NCBI GenBank assembly: GCA_023375785.1 | Contig: SZWC01000085.1 | Coordinates: 167,238 to 208,126, forward strand | DNA length: 40,889 nucleotides | Direction: 5' to 3' | DNA from: Penium margaritaceum | Taxonomy: Eukaryota > Streptophyta > Zygnematophyceae > Desmidiales > Peniaceae | Part shown: in pieces, positions 31,106 to 39,572 of the stretch | How positions within the stretch are numbered: the stretch's first letter is position 1 | Layout: each line of letters opens with the position of its first letter | Made by a program: the position numbers and the translations under genes | Notes under the pieces: model-generated | What the model was told of the DNA's origin: nothing | Databases searched by the model: none | What the model saw: only the letters and a program-made list of their open reading frames with translations

Positions 31106-32268
31106 TGTTGTGCTTTGTGCCATTCCTGTACAGTTTACTGTGACCACTCGGCCGTGTCCATACTCGTGCAGATCCCTGAGGCAGGCAGTCCTGGTGACAC
31201 CGGCGCGACGACAGGCAGCGGACTACCCGTCTGGAGCTGACTGACCATTGTTCCAGAGGCCCAGATGTCACCGTGACTCCTTGCTGTGCCTTCTACGTCT
31301 TGCAGGCGCCTTTCGGCGTACAGGGCATGTGACCCATTTGCATGTTCTTGCATTGTATACTCGCTGTCAGTCAATGGATGCATGCATGTGACCAGTCATA
31401 GCGTGCGTCTTTTGATTCTGCACGTCTAGGTTCAGACGGCGTAGGATTCTGACATGTGTACGCAGAGTTACGGCCAAAACAGTGGTTTTGGGCCGGCTTT
31501 AGGACAGCTCTTGGACTGCTGCGTGCGACACCCGCCGTGCGCCGCGGCAGGTATTTATGCCATGGACCTGTCAGTTGTCATTTCTCTCTGCATATGCTAT
31601 ATTGAAGCATTCTGACACTTTGACTTGTGTCTCCTAGCCAAACCCTTGCCGTTGCGTGTAGGACCTGTGACTGTCGTCACCGTCTCACAAGGCACTGATG
31701 CCCGGTCAGCGGCTGTGTTGCTAGGAAGCTTCTACGCAGTTTCTCACGGTATCAGAGCAGTGAGACAGTTCTCACTGAGCTGTGCAGCAGAGACGCAGCA
31801 GAGCAGCAGCAGTGAGAGTCACCGCTGCAGCAGATCTCTTGGGACCCGTTGGAGACGGCCGTTCGTCGTCCGCGCACTCCACACACCACGTGAGATCGCA
31901 GTTGCTGAGGCTGCAGCAGTAGCGCGTACCGCCACGCAGAGGTGTGTGGCGGCTGNGACGGCGTAGGATTCTGACATGTGTACGCAGAGTTACGGCCAAA
32001 ACAGTGGTTTTGGGCCGGCTTTAGGACAGCTCTTGGACTGCTGCGTGCGACACCCGCCGTGCGCCGCGGCAGGTATTTATGCCATGGACCTGTCAGTTGT
32101 CATTTCTCTCTGCATATGCTATATTGAAGCATTCTGACACTTTGACTTGTGTCTCCTAGCCAAACCCTTGCCGTTGCGTGTAGGACCTGTGACTGTCGTC
32201 ACCGTCTCACAAGGCACTGATGCCCGGTCAGCGGCTGTGTTGCTAGGAAGCTTCTACGCAGTTTCTCA
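31106..32268 (+). repeat. Copia-2 5' LTR, inflated by a duplicated segment
   Basis: It starts TGTTGTGCTTTGTGCC. The LTR end CTCA followed by a primer site occurs twice, at 31,746 and at 32,268, because 31,435-31,955 is repeated at 31,957-32,477 around an N. The 3' LTR has only one copy of this part, so the real length is about 641 bases. Confidence 0.88.
31552..31558 (+). promoter_or_regulatory. Possible TATA box in Copia-2 LTR
   Basis: TATTTAT follows a GC-rich stretch (CCGCGGCAGG) and is repeated in the 3' LTR (about 39,285). Position inside the LTR fits a promoter; nothing else proves it. Confidence 0.35.
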
Positions 32269-32280
32269 TGGTATGAGAGC
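32269..32280 (+). promoter_or_regulatory. Copia-2 primer-binding site, tRNA-iMet
   Basis: TGGTATGAGAGC here and CGGTATCAGAGC at 31,747-31,758 in the duplicated segment each differ by one base from TGGTATCAGAGC. Both follow the LTR end CTCA. Confidence 0.85.
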
Positions 32281-32916
32281 AGTGAGACAGTTCTCACTGA
32301 GCTGTGCAGCAGAGACGCAGCAGAGCAGCAGCAGTGAGAGTCACCACTGCAGCAGATCTTCTGGGACCTGTTGGAGACGGCCGTTCGTCGTCCGCGCACT
32401 CCTCGCACCACGTGAGATCGCAGCTGCTGAGGCTGCAGCAGCAGCGCGTACCGCCACGCAGAGGTGTGTGGCGGCTGCGGTGCGTGCAGCCGCCACTTCC
32501 CCCCACAACCGCAGCATCAGAGCAGCAGCAGCAGAGGCGGCGGCGGCAGCCGCGTAGCAGCAGGGCAACAGCAGCGGCCGCCACAGCAGCGTGGCAAGAG
32601 CGACGGCGGCAGCAGCGCAGCAGCGGCGTCGGCAGCAGCAGCGCAGCAGCGGCAGCGGCAAAGCAGCAGCAGCGTCATTCGCGGCGGCAGCAGCAGCGCA
32701 GCAGTGGCAGTAGTAGCAGCACGCGGCGGCGGTAGCCAGTAGCAGCGCGCGGCGGCAGCAGCCAGCAGCAGCTGCAGCGCGCAGCAGCAGCGCCTCGCGC
32801 AGCAGCAGCCGCCGCGCGCAGCAGTAGCAGCAGCAGCGCAGCCGCCGCTGCCACCGCTGCACACGCAGCTACGCAGCTGCTGCTGCAGCTGATAGCACAG
32901 CTGCAGCAGCAGCTGG

Positions 32917-32941
32917 GCGGAAGCTGCTGCGCAGCTTCCGC
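32917..32941 (+). promoter_or_regulatory. Leader hairpin, Copia-2
   Basis: GCGGAAGCTGC pairs with GCAGCTTCCGC around TGC: 11 perfect pairs. Copia-3 has the same hairpin at 27,216-27,238. It stands between the triplet-rich part and gag, where packaging or dimerisation signals usually lie; that role is inference. Confidence 0.6.
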
Positions 32942-33015
32942 GGAGCTGTCGCGCGCCACCTCGTAGCGGCAGAACCATGACAAGAAAAAAAAAGGGAAAA
33001 TGGGAGGGGACGAGC

Positions 33016-33062
33016 TGACGTCATCAGGTCGTGCTGACGTCAGCAACCACTTGCTGACGTCA
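33016..33062 (+). promoter_or_regulatory. Three spaced TGACGTCA palindromes
   Basis: TGACGTCA at 33,016-33,023, 33,035-33,042 and 33,055-33,062, each preceded by GC, 19 and 20 bases apart. TGACGTCA is a well-known binding site of bZIP factors of the CREB/TGA type. Copia-3 has only eroded versions (TGACATCA near 27,359). Confidence 0.5.
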
Positions 33063-33186
33063 GCATTACACTTGGCCAAATTTTCAACCGAAAAGTAAAA
33101 AGTTGCCATCGTTTCAACTCCTCAAGAAACGCAGACGGTTTTGAAATCCGGCAAACTTGACCTGTCGTCCCATAGTGAGCGGCGAC

Positions 33187-34809
33187 ATGAGTTCGCCCGA
33201 CGACAAGGACAAGGGACCAGGTGATTCCTCCTCCTCTTCTTTAGGGGTATTGAGCCCTCGCTCGCAGGCCATTGAGGACCTGCGCAGCCAGCAGGAGGAG
33301 ATGCGTCGTCTGCAGCGAGAGCAGACTGACACTATCCGCACACTGACTGAGCTCCTACGCGCTCAGTCCACGGCTCCTCCGCGGACTTCCGAGGGAGCTG
33401 CCGGCGTTGCAGCCTCCACCCAGCACTCGGCTCGGGTGCCCGTGACAGGTGCCCCGCCTGCTTCACCTCCTGGTGTGGTCTCCCCACCACCTGCGGACCT
33501 CCTTGATGACGAGCCATTCATGCAAGGCTTTGAGGATGACTCCCAGGAGCGGGAGATTCGTCTTCTACAGGAGCGCCTCCGTCAGCTGCAGACGGGTATC
33601 CGACCTCCACCCGTGTCCCCGATACGATCATCACCTGACTTCCCCAGTGATCATCCCCTTCTAGGAGTTTTTCCCGTCACTCGCCCTCCTCAGCCTGCGG
33701 CTGCTCTCCCGACGGAGCGGCAACCAAAGGACTTTGAGGCACCACCTCCACGGTACATCAGCGAGGATGGATTTGACTGCTGGGAGATCCTGTTCCAGGT
33801 GTGGGCCACTTCTAAGGGAGTGTGGCCTTACTATCACAGCCCATACCAGTCTACAGATCCAGCACAGGTGCTAATAGCAGCCCGGGCCATGCGAGGGCTT
33901 TTCTACGCCATGCCACGCGAGATTGTCGTTGACTTCTGTCCCTTCCTCAGCGAGGCTGGCACAGGCACCGGAGCTGATCCTCGTGGAGGCTGGGATCTGG
34001 CGTTGTCCCTACTGGCTGCAGAGACACACGCCACGTGCGCGTCACACATTTGCGCTTTCCACTCTCTCCGTAAGGGACCAGCGGAGCTTGTAGCGGATTA
34101 CTGGCAACGCGCCATGCGTATCTACACGCGCCTGGGAACCTCAAGGGGCACACAGCTGTGGGCGCATTGGACGATCATGCTCGGAGTTCGCCTGGAGTAC
34201 ACCGACATATTCACACGGTACAGCGACGCTACTCTCGAGCCTTTCTCAGCCACCCTGCAGCTGCTACCGTGGGCCCATCAGCTTTTCCTCCAGGTGACGT
34301 CGGCCCGCGAGGCAGCAGTAGTACATTAGGAGACTTCCCTCGCTGCAACAGTCCTCGCCTCACCACCATCTTCCCTCCTACACTCACCCTCACCTTCCTC
34401 CATCACGACCTCATCTTCCTCCTCCTCTTTGACCCCGTCTACACCCACGCTAACGCAGGGCGTTGCAGCAGCTGCCCAGGGGAAGAAGAAGAATAGGAAG
34501 CGCGGATCGGGTCAACAGCAGTCGTCATCCAGTGGTAGCCGTGGCCGTTCCGTGCACTGCTACACCTGTGGAGGTGCCCATCGCTATACCGAGTGCCAGA
34601 AGCCGCTCGACTGGGAGCGCATCACTCGCGGACATCAGGCTGCCCATGCTGCTCGCACCGCGTCCGGCACGTCGACCGCACACTCCTCTGGACGCGCGGC
34701 GACTACGACTGCAGCTGTCCCTGCATCCTCACCGGCGAGCAGTAGTGATCCAGACCCACATGACCGCACCATCGCTGAGCTTCGTCATCTTCTGACGCTT
34801 CGCTTTTAG
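33187..34809 (+). pseudogene. Copia-2 gag, with TAG stops
   Basis: Starts MSSPDDKDKGPGD; an in-frame ATG lies 30 bases upstream, but 33,187 aligns with the Copia-3 start. A coiled-coil-like helix follows (RSQAIEDLRSQQEEMRRLQR, residues about 28-47), a proline-rich linker, then the capsid-like part (about residues 180-380, with DGFDCWEILFQVW, WDLALSLLAAETHA and VADYWQRAMRIYTRLG). A TAG at 34,327-34,329 interrupts it; the frame continues with a Ser/Thr-rich linker, a basic KKKNRKRGSGQQQ stretch and the zinc knuckle CYTCGGAHRYTEC (34,559-34,597, CX2CX3HX4C). A TAG at 34,807 stands where Copia-3 has CAG. Without the stops, gag and pol would be one frame. Confidence 0.9.
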
Positions 34810-36357
34810 GGAGGTGCGAGTGTGTTGTCATCGTCGAGTGGGTCACAGACTGCTTGTTCGTCCGTCCTCGTGACTCGTGATGACAGGTGTGGGGGAGCAC
34901 CGTCCGCATGTGATGATGATGGGTCTGACTGCACTGACTGGATTCATGAGTCTCACCTTCGTGATGTACGTCGTTCCGTCCCACTGACGGCTCAGCGTCC
35001 CTCTGATGCCGAGTGTTCTATTGCTCATTGTACAGTGACGTCCACCAGTCGTGACTCCGGTGGCACTTGGATCATCGATTCCGGTGCCACCCACCACATG
35101 AAGTGTCGTCGTAGTGACTTTGTGGTACTTGGTCCTGTCACGACTGTCCGTTCTGTTCGTACAGGTTCTGGTCAGTCCTTACCGGTTCACGGTGATGGGG
35201 TCGCATGCTTTGACGGTCCGTCTGGCCCCCTGTATCTCTCTGACGTGCTGTCTGTGCTTGATCTTGAGCTCAGTCTGCTGTCTCTGCGTGCCTGCACTCT
35301 GATGGGTCTCTCCGTTGAGCATACCGCTGATTCAGCGACTGTGAGTGCTCTTGACACCCGTAGCATTGTCCTGCGTGCTTCAGTCGTAGATGATTTGTAC
35401 TACATTGCTCGGCCCTCCTCCCCTTGCTCTCCCTCTTCCTCTGGTCACGTTTTTGTCACTCGTGTTCTATCCCCGGAACACCAGCGGTTGCTTCACCGAC
35501 GTCTGTGTCACGTGGGCTCCGACACCGTGTCGAAGCTCATCCGGACACAGCCCGCTCTTGGTCTTGATGTGGCTTCTTTCGAGAAGCCACCTAAGACCGA
35601 CTGTCTTTTTTGCGCTCAGGGTAAGATGCACCGGTGCACTTACCCTCATTCGCGTTCCCGAGCGCTGAGGCCCCTCGAGTTGGTCCACTCGGACCTGCTC
35701 GGTCCTCTCCCGGTCGAGTCGCTGTCCGAGAGGGGCCGGTATGTTCTGACGCTGACTGATGACTTCACCCGGATGCGATGGGTCTACAGTCTGCGTCAGA
35801 AGAGCGACGCCGCCCTTGCGGTTTGGCTCTTGCTCGTGATGGCTGAGCGTCAGTCTCGCCACACGCTACATACCTTTCGCTCGGATCGCGGCGGTGAGTT
35901 CCTCGGCGAGATGGACTCTTTCTTTGCTGAGCACGGCATTTTTCACCAGGTGTCTACTCCTGCTACTCCACAACAAAACGGTGTATCTGAGCGCTGGAAC
36001 TGCACCATGGAGGATGCGGTCCGCGCCATGCGGTCTGAGTGCGGTCTCCCGGAGTCCTTCGCATTCGAGGGTTTCACCTACATGACTTGGGTCTGGAACC
36101 GCCTCCGGCATGGTCCGCTTCCGGATCATGTTACATCGTACGAGCTCTGGTTTGGCCACCGTGTCGATCTTCGTCTCGCACGCGTCTGGGGATCCCTGGC
36201 CTCCGTATGGTACACCGAGGACCAGCAGGGGTCCAAGGTCTCCCCTCGGGGTCACTTGTGTGCCTTCATTGGCATCTCCTCGCGGTCGAGGGCCTGGCGT
36301 TTTTGGGACCCCACTCGCCGTCGTGTCATTGAGTCCCGTGACGCACTGTTTTTTTAG
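34810..36357 (+). pseudogene. Copia-2 protease and integrase
   Basis: The frame of gag continues. Protease has WIIDSGATHHMKC (35,070-35,108) with an intact active site. The pre-integrase block RLLHRRLCHVGSD (35,485-35,523) and CLFCAQGKMHRC (35,602-35,637) lead to integrase: HSDLLGPLPVESL (35,687), RSDRGGEFLGEM (35,880) and the Glu of NGVSERWN (35,980), a complete D,D,E set. The C-terminal block reads CAFIGISSRSRAWRFWDP. A TAG at 36,355-36,357 ends the open stretch (RDALFF.SLTY). The domains themselves look functional. Confidence 0.92.
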
Positions 36358-37221
36358 TCACTCACATATCGTGATCTGACTTCGATCACAACGTTCTCTT
36401 CGGCTCATGTCCCTTCCTGTGAGGGTCCTCGGCGGATGGTGGAGAGCTCTTTGCCAGCGACCATTCCTCACCAGGCTGATGTGTCGGCTCGAGTCCCCTC
36501 TTGATCTCCAGCACTTGATGATGCGGCTATCATTGCGGTTGGTCCAGAGATTCCGCCTGTCCAGCCAGCTTTGCACCCCATAGGTACCACTGCTCCCACG
36601 CCTCCTCCTCCATCACCCTCTGTGTCCACTGGCACCCCTGTTCTGGCGTCTCACCCAGCCCAACCCACTCCTGTCTCTACGTCGGCTGACACTCCTGTCT
36701 CAGTGCCCGGGCCAGCCTTGCCCGCTGTCATCCCCAGCTCAGTGTCCCCCACACACGCATGTCCGCGCACGGCATCTCCGACTGCCTCGTCTCAGCCCTC
36801 ACCAGCTGTGGTCGTACCTGTCCCTGTGGTCGTACCTGTTCCTGAGCCTGAGGTGTGCCCCTTGACTTCCGGTTACTCCCGTGAGCCCTGTGGTCGCCTT
36901 CGCCCACTGGATTCTAGAGCTCAGCGAGCTTCGGGTTCCGGACCTAGAAGTTCCTCTCGCAGCATCGCGAGCGGTGATCCAGGCACAAAGGCCTTAGGCC
37001 TGAGTGTCCCCACTAAGCTTTCAGAGGTACAGCGAGCGTGCCCCATAGGGCACGACCTTGTCACTCGCGAGTTCCATATCGCTTGTGACGTAGCAGCTGA
37101 TCTTGTGGCCGTCAGGCCAGACACTGAGGCATGTGCACTTGCCACACAGAGTTCCCCCTCTATGGCACCGGACCCGGGCACATGGAGGGAGGCTTTCTCA
37201 TCGCAGGATGCTGATGCCTAG
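36358..37221 (+). pseudogene. Copia-2 Pro/Ser/Thr-rich linker between integrase and RT
   Basis: The same frame continues from 36,358, passes a TGA at 36,502-36,504 (VPS.SPALDD, most simply from CGA) and stays open from 36,505 to a TAG at 37,219. It is rich in Pro, Ser, Thr and Val (for example TAPTPPPPSPSVSTG, VVVPVPVVVPVPEPEV), as usual for the variable linker of copia Pol. It has no domain of its own. The final TAG stands where copia elements often have Trp (W..A...EL). Confidence 0.8.
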
Positions 37222-38735
37222 CAAGCTCCTTGCAAGGATGAGCTTCGCGCTATCCGAGAGCACGGAGTCTACGAGCTGGTCGACCTTCCCCCTGGGAGGA
37301 AGGCGATTCAGGTCAAGTGGTTCTTTCGCAAGAAAGTGAAGCCGGATGGCTCACTGGAACGCTACAAGGCCCGCTTGGTCGTCAAGGGGTTCTCTCAGAT
37401 TGAGGGAGTTGATTACACTGACACCTTTGCCCCTGTCGGCCGCATGACCTCAGCTCGAGCTCTGTTCGGTGTAGTAGCTCAGCATGACTGTGAACTACAC
37501 CAGATGGATGTGAACAACGCGTTCCTCCATGGCTCTTTGGATGAGGAGATCTACGTGGCTCAGCCACCAGGCTTTGGGGACGGTGACAAGGCGTGGCGCT
37601 TGCGCAAGTCCTTGCACGGCCATAAGGAGTCTCCACGGTGTTGGAACCGGGAGATCACTGGCACCTTGACTCGCGTAGGATATGTACAGAGCGAGGCAGA
37701 CCCCTCACTCTTCATCCTACCGACACCCGAGCGGTTTACCGCCACGTGGTCTATGTTCATGACCTTCTGATCGCGTCTCCGTCGCTGGAGGCCGTGAAGG
37801 AGGCCAAGGCTGTCCTGCAGACCGCCTACAGGATGAAGGACCTCGGTCCTACATCGGTGTTTCTTGGTATGGAGATTGTGCGAGATCGCAGACATCGGAC
37901 ACTGTTGCTGCATCAGGCCCGATACGCACGAGTTGTGGGGGAGCGCTTTAGCGATCTCCTTGGTGTAGTGCCCACTGCTTCCACACCACTCACACCTATT
38001 GGGCAGGATGTCCTGAAGGTGGATGACCCTACACAGCTGGGGGAGACAGTGGACGTGACCTTGTACCTCCGTCTTATCAGATCTCTGATGTACGTGGCCA
38101 CTACCACGCGTCCCGACATCGCGTTCGCCGTCAACCTCCTCGCTCAGTTCGCGCAGGCTTCACGTGCGAGGGCTCTTCACGCGACTGTGCGAGTGGTACG
38201 GTACGTGGTCTCCACGCCGTATCTCGAACTCTGCTTTCGTCGGCAGTGTTCTGTGGTCCTTGACGGCTACACTGACAGCGAGTGGGCTTGGAGTCCTGAC
38301 GAGCGCAGTCGCATTGGCTACGTGTTTCTGCTCGGTGGTACCGCTCTATCTTGGCGAAGCGGGAAGCAAGGCTGCATCGCACGTAGCTCGTCGGAGGCAG
38401 AGTATGTGGCTTTGGGGGCAGGGGCTGCTGAGGCTGTTTGGCTACAACGCTTGTTTCTTGAGCTTGGGCAGTCAGTACCCGCCATTGTGCCCCGTTGCGA
38501 CAACCAGAGTGCTCTCGCCATTGCGGAGAACTCTGGTGTGTTTCATGCTTGCACAAAGCACATTGCGGTTGAGCATCACTTCGTTCGTGATCTGGTGGAG
38601 CGACGCGTGATCTCCATCATGTGGGTTGGCACTGACTTGCAGCGAGCTGATTTCTTGACGAAGGCACTTGCCCGTGGAAAGTTCCCGGTGGCCATTCGTT
38701 CTGTTGGGCTTCGCCCCGTGCGTGACAGTGGTTGA
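37222..38735 (+). pseudogene. Copia-2 reverse transcriptase and RNase H, frameshift and mutated YVDD
   Basis: RT starts in the gag-pol frame: ELRAIREHGVYELVDLP, WFFRKKVKPDGSLERYKARL, HQMDVNNAFLHGSLDEE. The block SLHGHKESPRCW replaces the usual ALYGLKQ.PR.W. Near 37,735-37,745 the frame shifts; the next frame reads VVYVHDLLIAS, so the first catalytic Asp of YVDD is His. The rest is well preserved: MKDLGPTSVFLGMEI, TTRPDIAFAVN, RNase H with DGYTDSEW (38,266), SSSEAEY (38,388), CDNQSA (38,497) and ADFLTKALA (38,647), ending at TGA 38,733-38,735. Loss of the RT Asp alone would abolish copying. Confidence 0.92.
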
Positions 38736-38838
38736 GTGTGGGATGTACGTTGCCGTCTCATCTTTTTGTGTCACTCACTATGTGGTTGTACCAGTGCTGC
38801 ACGCATATGGACATGCGTACCATCGGGTCATGGGGGAG
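38736..38838 (+). promoter_or_regulatory. Copia-2 3' untranslated region and polypurine tract
   Basis: A short region after the stop ends in CATGGGGGAG (38,829-38,838) immediately before the 3' LTR. The same arrangement is found in Copia-3. Confidence 0.8.
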
Positions 38839-39473
38839 TGTTGTGCTTTGTGCCGTTCCTGTACAGTTTACTGTGACCACTCGGCCGTGTCCATACTCGT
38901 GCAGATCCCTGAGGCAGGCGGCCCCGGTGACACCGGCGCGACGACAGGCGGCGGACTACCCGTCTGGAGCTGACCGACCACTGTTCCAGATCCCCAGATG
39001 TCACCGGGACTCCTTGTTGTGCCTTCTACGTCTTGCAGGCGCCTTTCGGCGGACTAGGCATGAGACCCATTTGCATGTTTTTGCATTGTATACTCGCTGT
39101 GAGTCGATGGATGCATGCATATGACCAGTCGTTGCGTGCGTCTTTTGATTCTGCACGTCTAGGTTCAAACGACGTAGGATTTGAACATGTGTACGCACAG
39201 TTACGGCCAAAACAGTGGTTTTGGGCCGGTTTTAGGACAGCTCTTGGATTGCCGCGTGCGACACCCGCCGTGCGCCGCGGCAGGTATTTATGTGCTGGAC
39301 CTGTCAGTTGTCATTTCTCTCTGCATATGCTATATTGAAGCATTCTGAAACTTTGACTTGTGTCTCCTAGCCAAACCCTTGCCGTTGTGTGTACGACCTG
39401 TGACTGTCGTCATCGTTTGACTAGGCACTGACGCCCGGTGAGCGGCTGTGTTGCTAGGAAGCTTCTACGCAGT
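38839..39473 (+). repeat. Copia-2 3' LTR, lacking its last six bases
   Basis: It starts TGTTGTGCTTTGTGCC as the 5' LTR does and ends CTACGCAGT; the 5' LTR continues TTCTCA. The length difference of exactly six bases (641 against 635) fits this loss. Both LTRs differ at many positions. Confidence 0.9.
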
Positions 39474-39478
39474 TGCAT
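39474..39478 (+). repeat. Copia-2 target-site duplication, right copy
   Basis: TGCAT, one mismatch to TGCAG at 31,101-31,105. Confidence 0.72.
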
Positions 39479-39567
39479 GTACGACTTGTGACTGTCGTGA
39501 CCATGTCACCAGTCACTGATGCCTAGTCAGCGACTGTGTCGCTAGGAAGCTTTCACACATCGTCTCA
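39479..39567 (+). repeat. Copia-3 3' LTR, right piece
   Basis: GTACGACTTGTGACTGTCGT to CGTCTCA matches the end of the Copia-3 5' LTR (26,440-26,529), including GCTAGGAAGCTT and CACACAT. Because the Copia-2 LTR ends in homologous sequence, the two look like an 88-base tandem repeat (39,391-39,478 and 39,479-39,566). Confidence 0.88.
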
Positions 39568-39572
39568 CAAAG
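39568..39572 (+). repeat. Copia-3 target-site duplication, right copy
   Basis: CAAAG against CAAAT at 25,882-25,886. Confidence 0.68.

Larger units (their letters stand above)
31435..32477. repeat. 521-bp direct repeat separated by one N (probable assembly artefact)
   Basis: 31,435-31,955 and 31,957-32,477 align without gaps at an offset of 522, with about ten differences (for example CACGGTATCAGAG against CATGGTATGAGAG). The N at 31,956 is the only base between them. Overlapping contig ends, possibly from two alleles or two copies, placed side by side would explain it. Confidence 0.82.
32281..33186 (+). other. Copia-2 GCA/GCG-rich leader
   Basis: About 0.9 kb from primer site to gag. From 32,400 to 32,900 it is an imperfect run of CAG, GCA, GCG and GCC triplets, very GC-rich. 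A 25-base hairpin (32,917-32,941) and three TGACGTCA palindromes (33,016-33,062) follow. Long frames on both strands here (poly-Ala, poly-Ser, poly-Gln or poly-Cys/Leu) come from the triplets and show no domain. Confidence 0.75.
31106..39473 (+). mobile_element. Copia-2: inner Ty1/copia element nested in Copia-3
   Basis: 5' LTR (31,106 to 31,746, or 32,268 as assembled), primer site, 0.9-kb leader, one gag-pol reading frame (33,187 to about 37,740, then a shifted frame to 38,735), polypurine tract and 3' LTR (38,839-39,473). The true 5' LTR is 641 bases and the 3' LTR 635, the latter lacking the final TTCTCA. Gag and Pol lie in one frame, interrupted by stops at 34,327, 34,807, 36,355, 36,502 and 37,219 and one frameshift. 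It belongs to the same family as Copia-3 but is clearly better preserved, which agrees with being the later insertion. Confidence 0.94.
25887..39567 (+). mobile_element. Copia-3: outer, internally deleted Ty1/copia element split by Copia-2
   Basis: The 5' LTR (25,887-26,529), primer site, leader, gag and pol remnants lead to a 3' LTR beginning at 30,559. That LTR breaks off at 31,105, where Copia-2 starts, and its last 89 bases appear at 39,479-39,567, after Copia-2. Adding both pieces gives 636 bases, close to the 643 of the 5' LTR. Relative to Copia-2, Copia-3 lacks about 230 bases of the protease to pre-integrase region and about 2.3 kb from integrase to RNase H. It cannot be autonomous. 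Confidence 0.9.

Noticed and set aside
32304..32978. Long open frames on both strands in the Copia-2 leader (poly-Gln/Ala/Ser or poly-Cys/Leu)
   Set aside because: They come from the CAG/GCN triplet repeat, which has few stops in several frames. There is no domain and the region lies between primer site and gag.
36571..37221. Separate Pro/Ser-rich secreted protein
   Set aside because: It is in the same frame as the Copia-2 integrase and RT and is the usual variable linker of copia Pol.
39391..39566. An 88-base tandem duplication in the Copia-2 3' LTR
   Set aside because: The second copy is the end of the Copia-3 3' LTR, displaced by the nested insertion; a TGCAT target duplication lies at the border.
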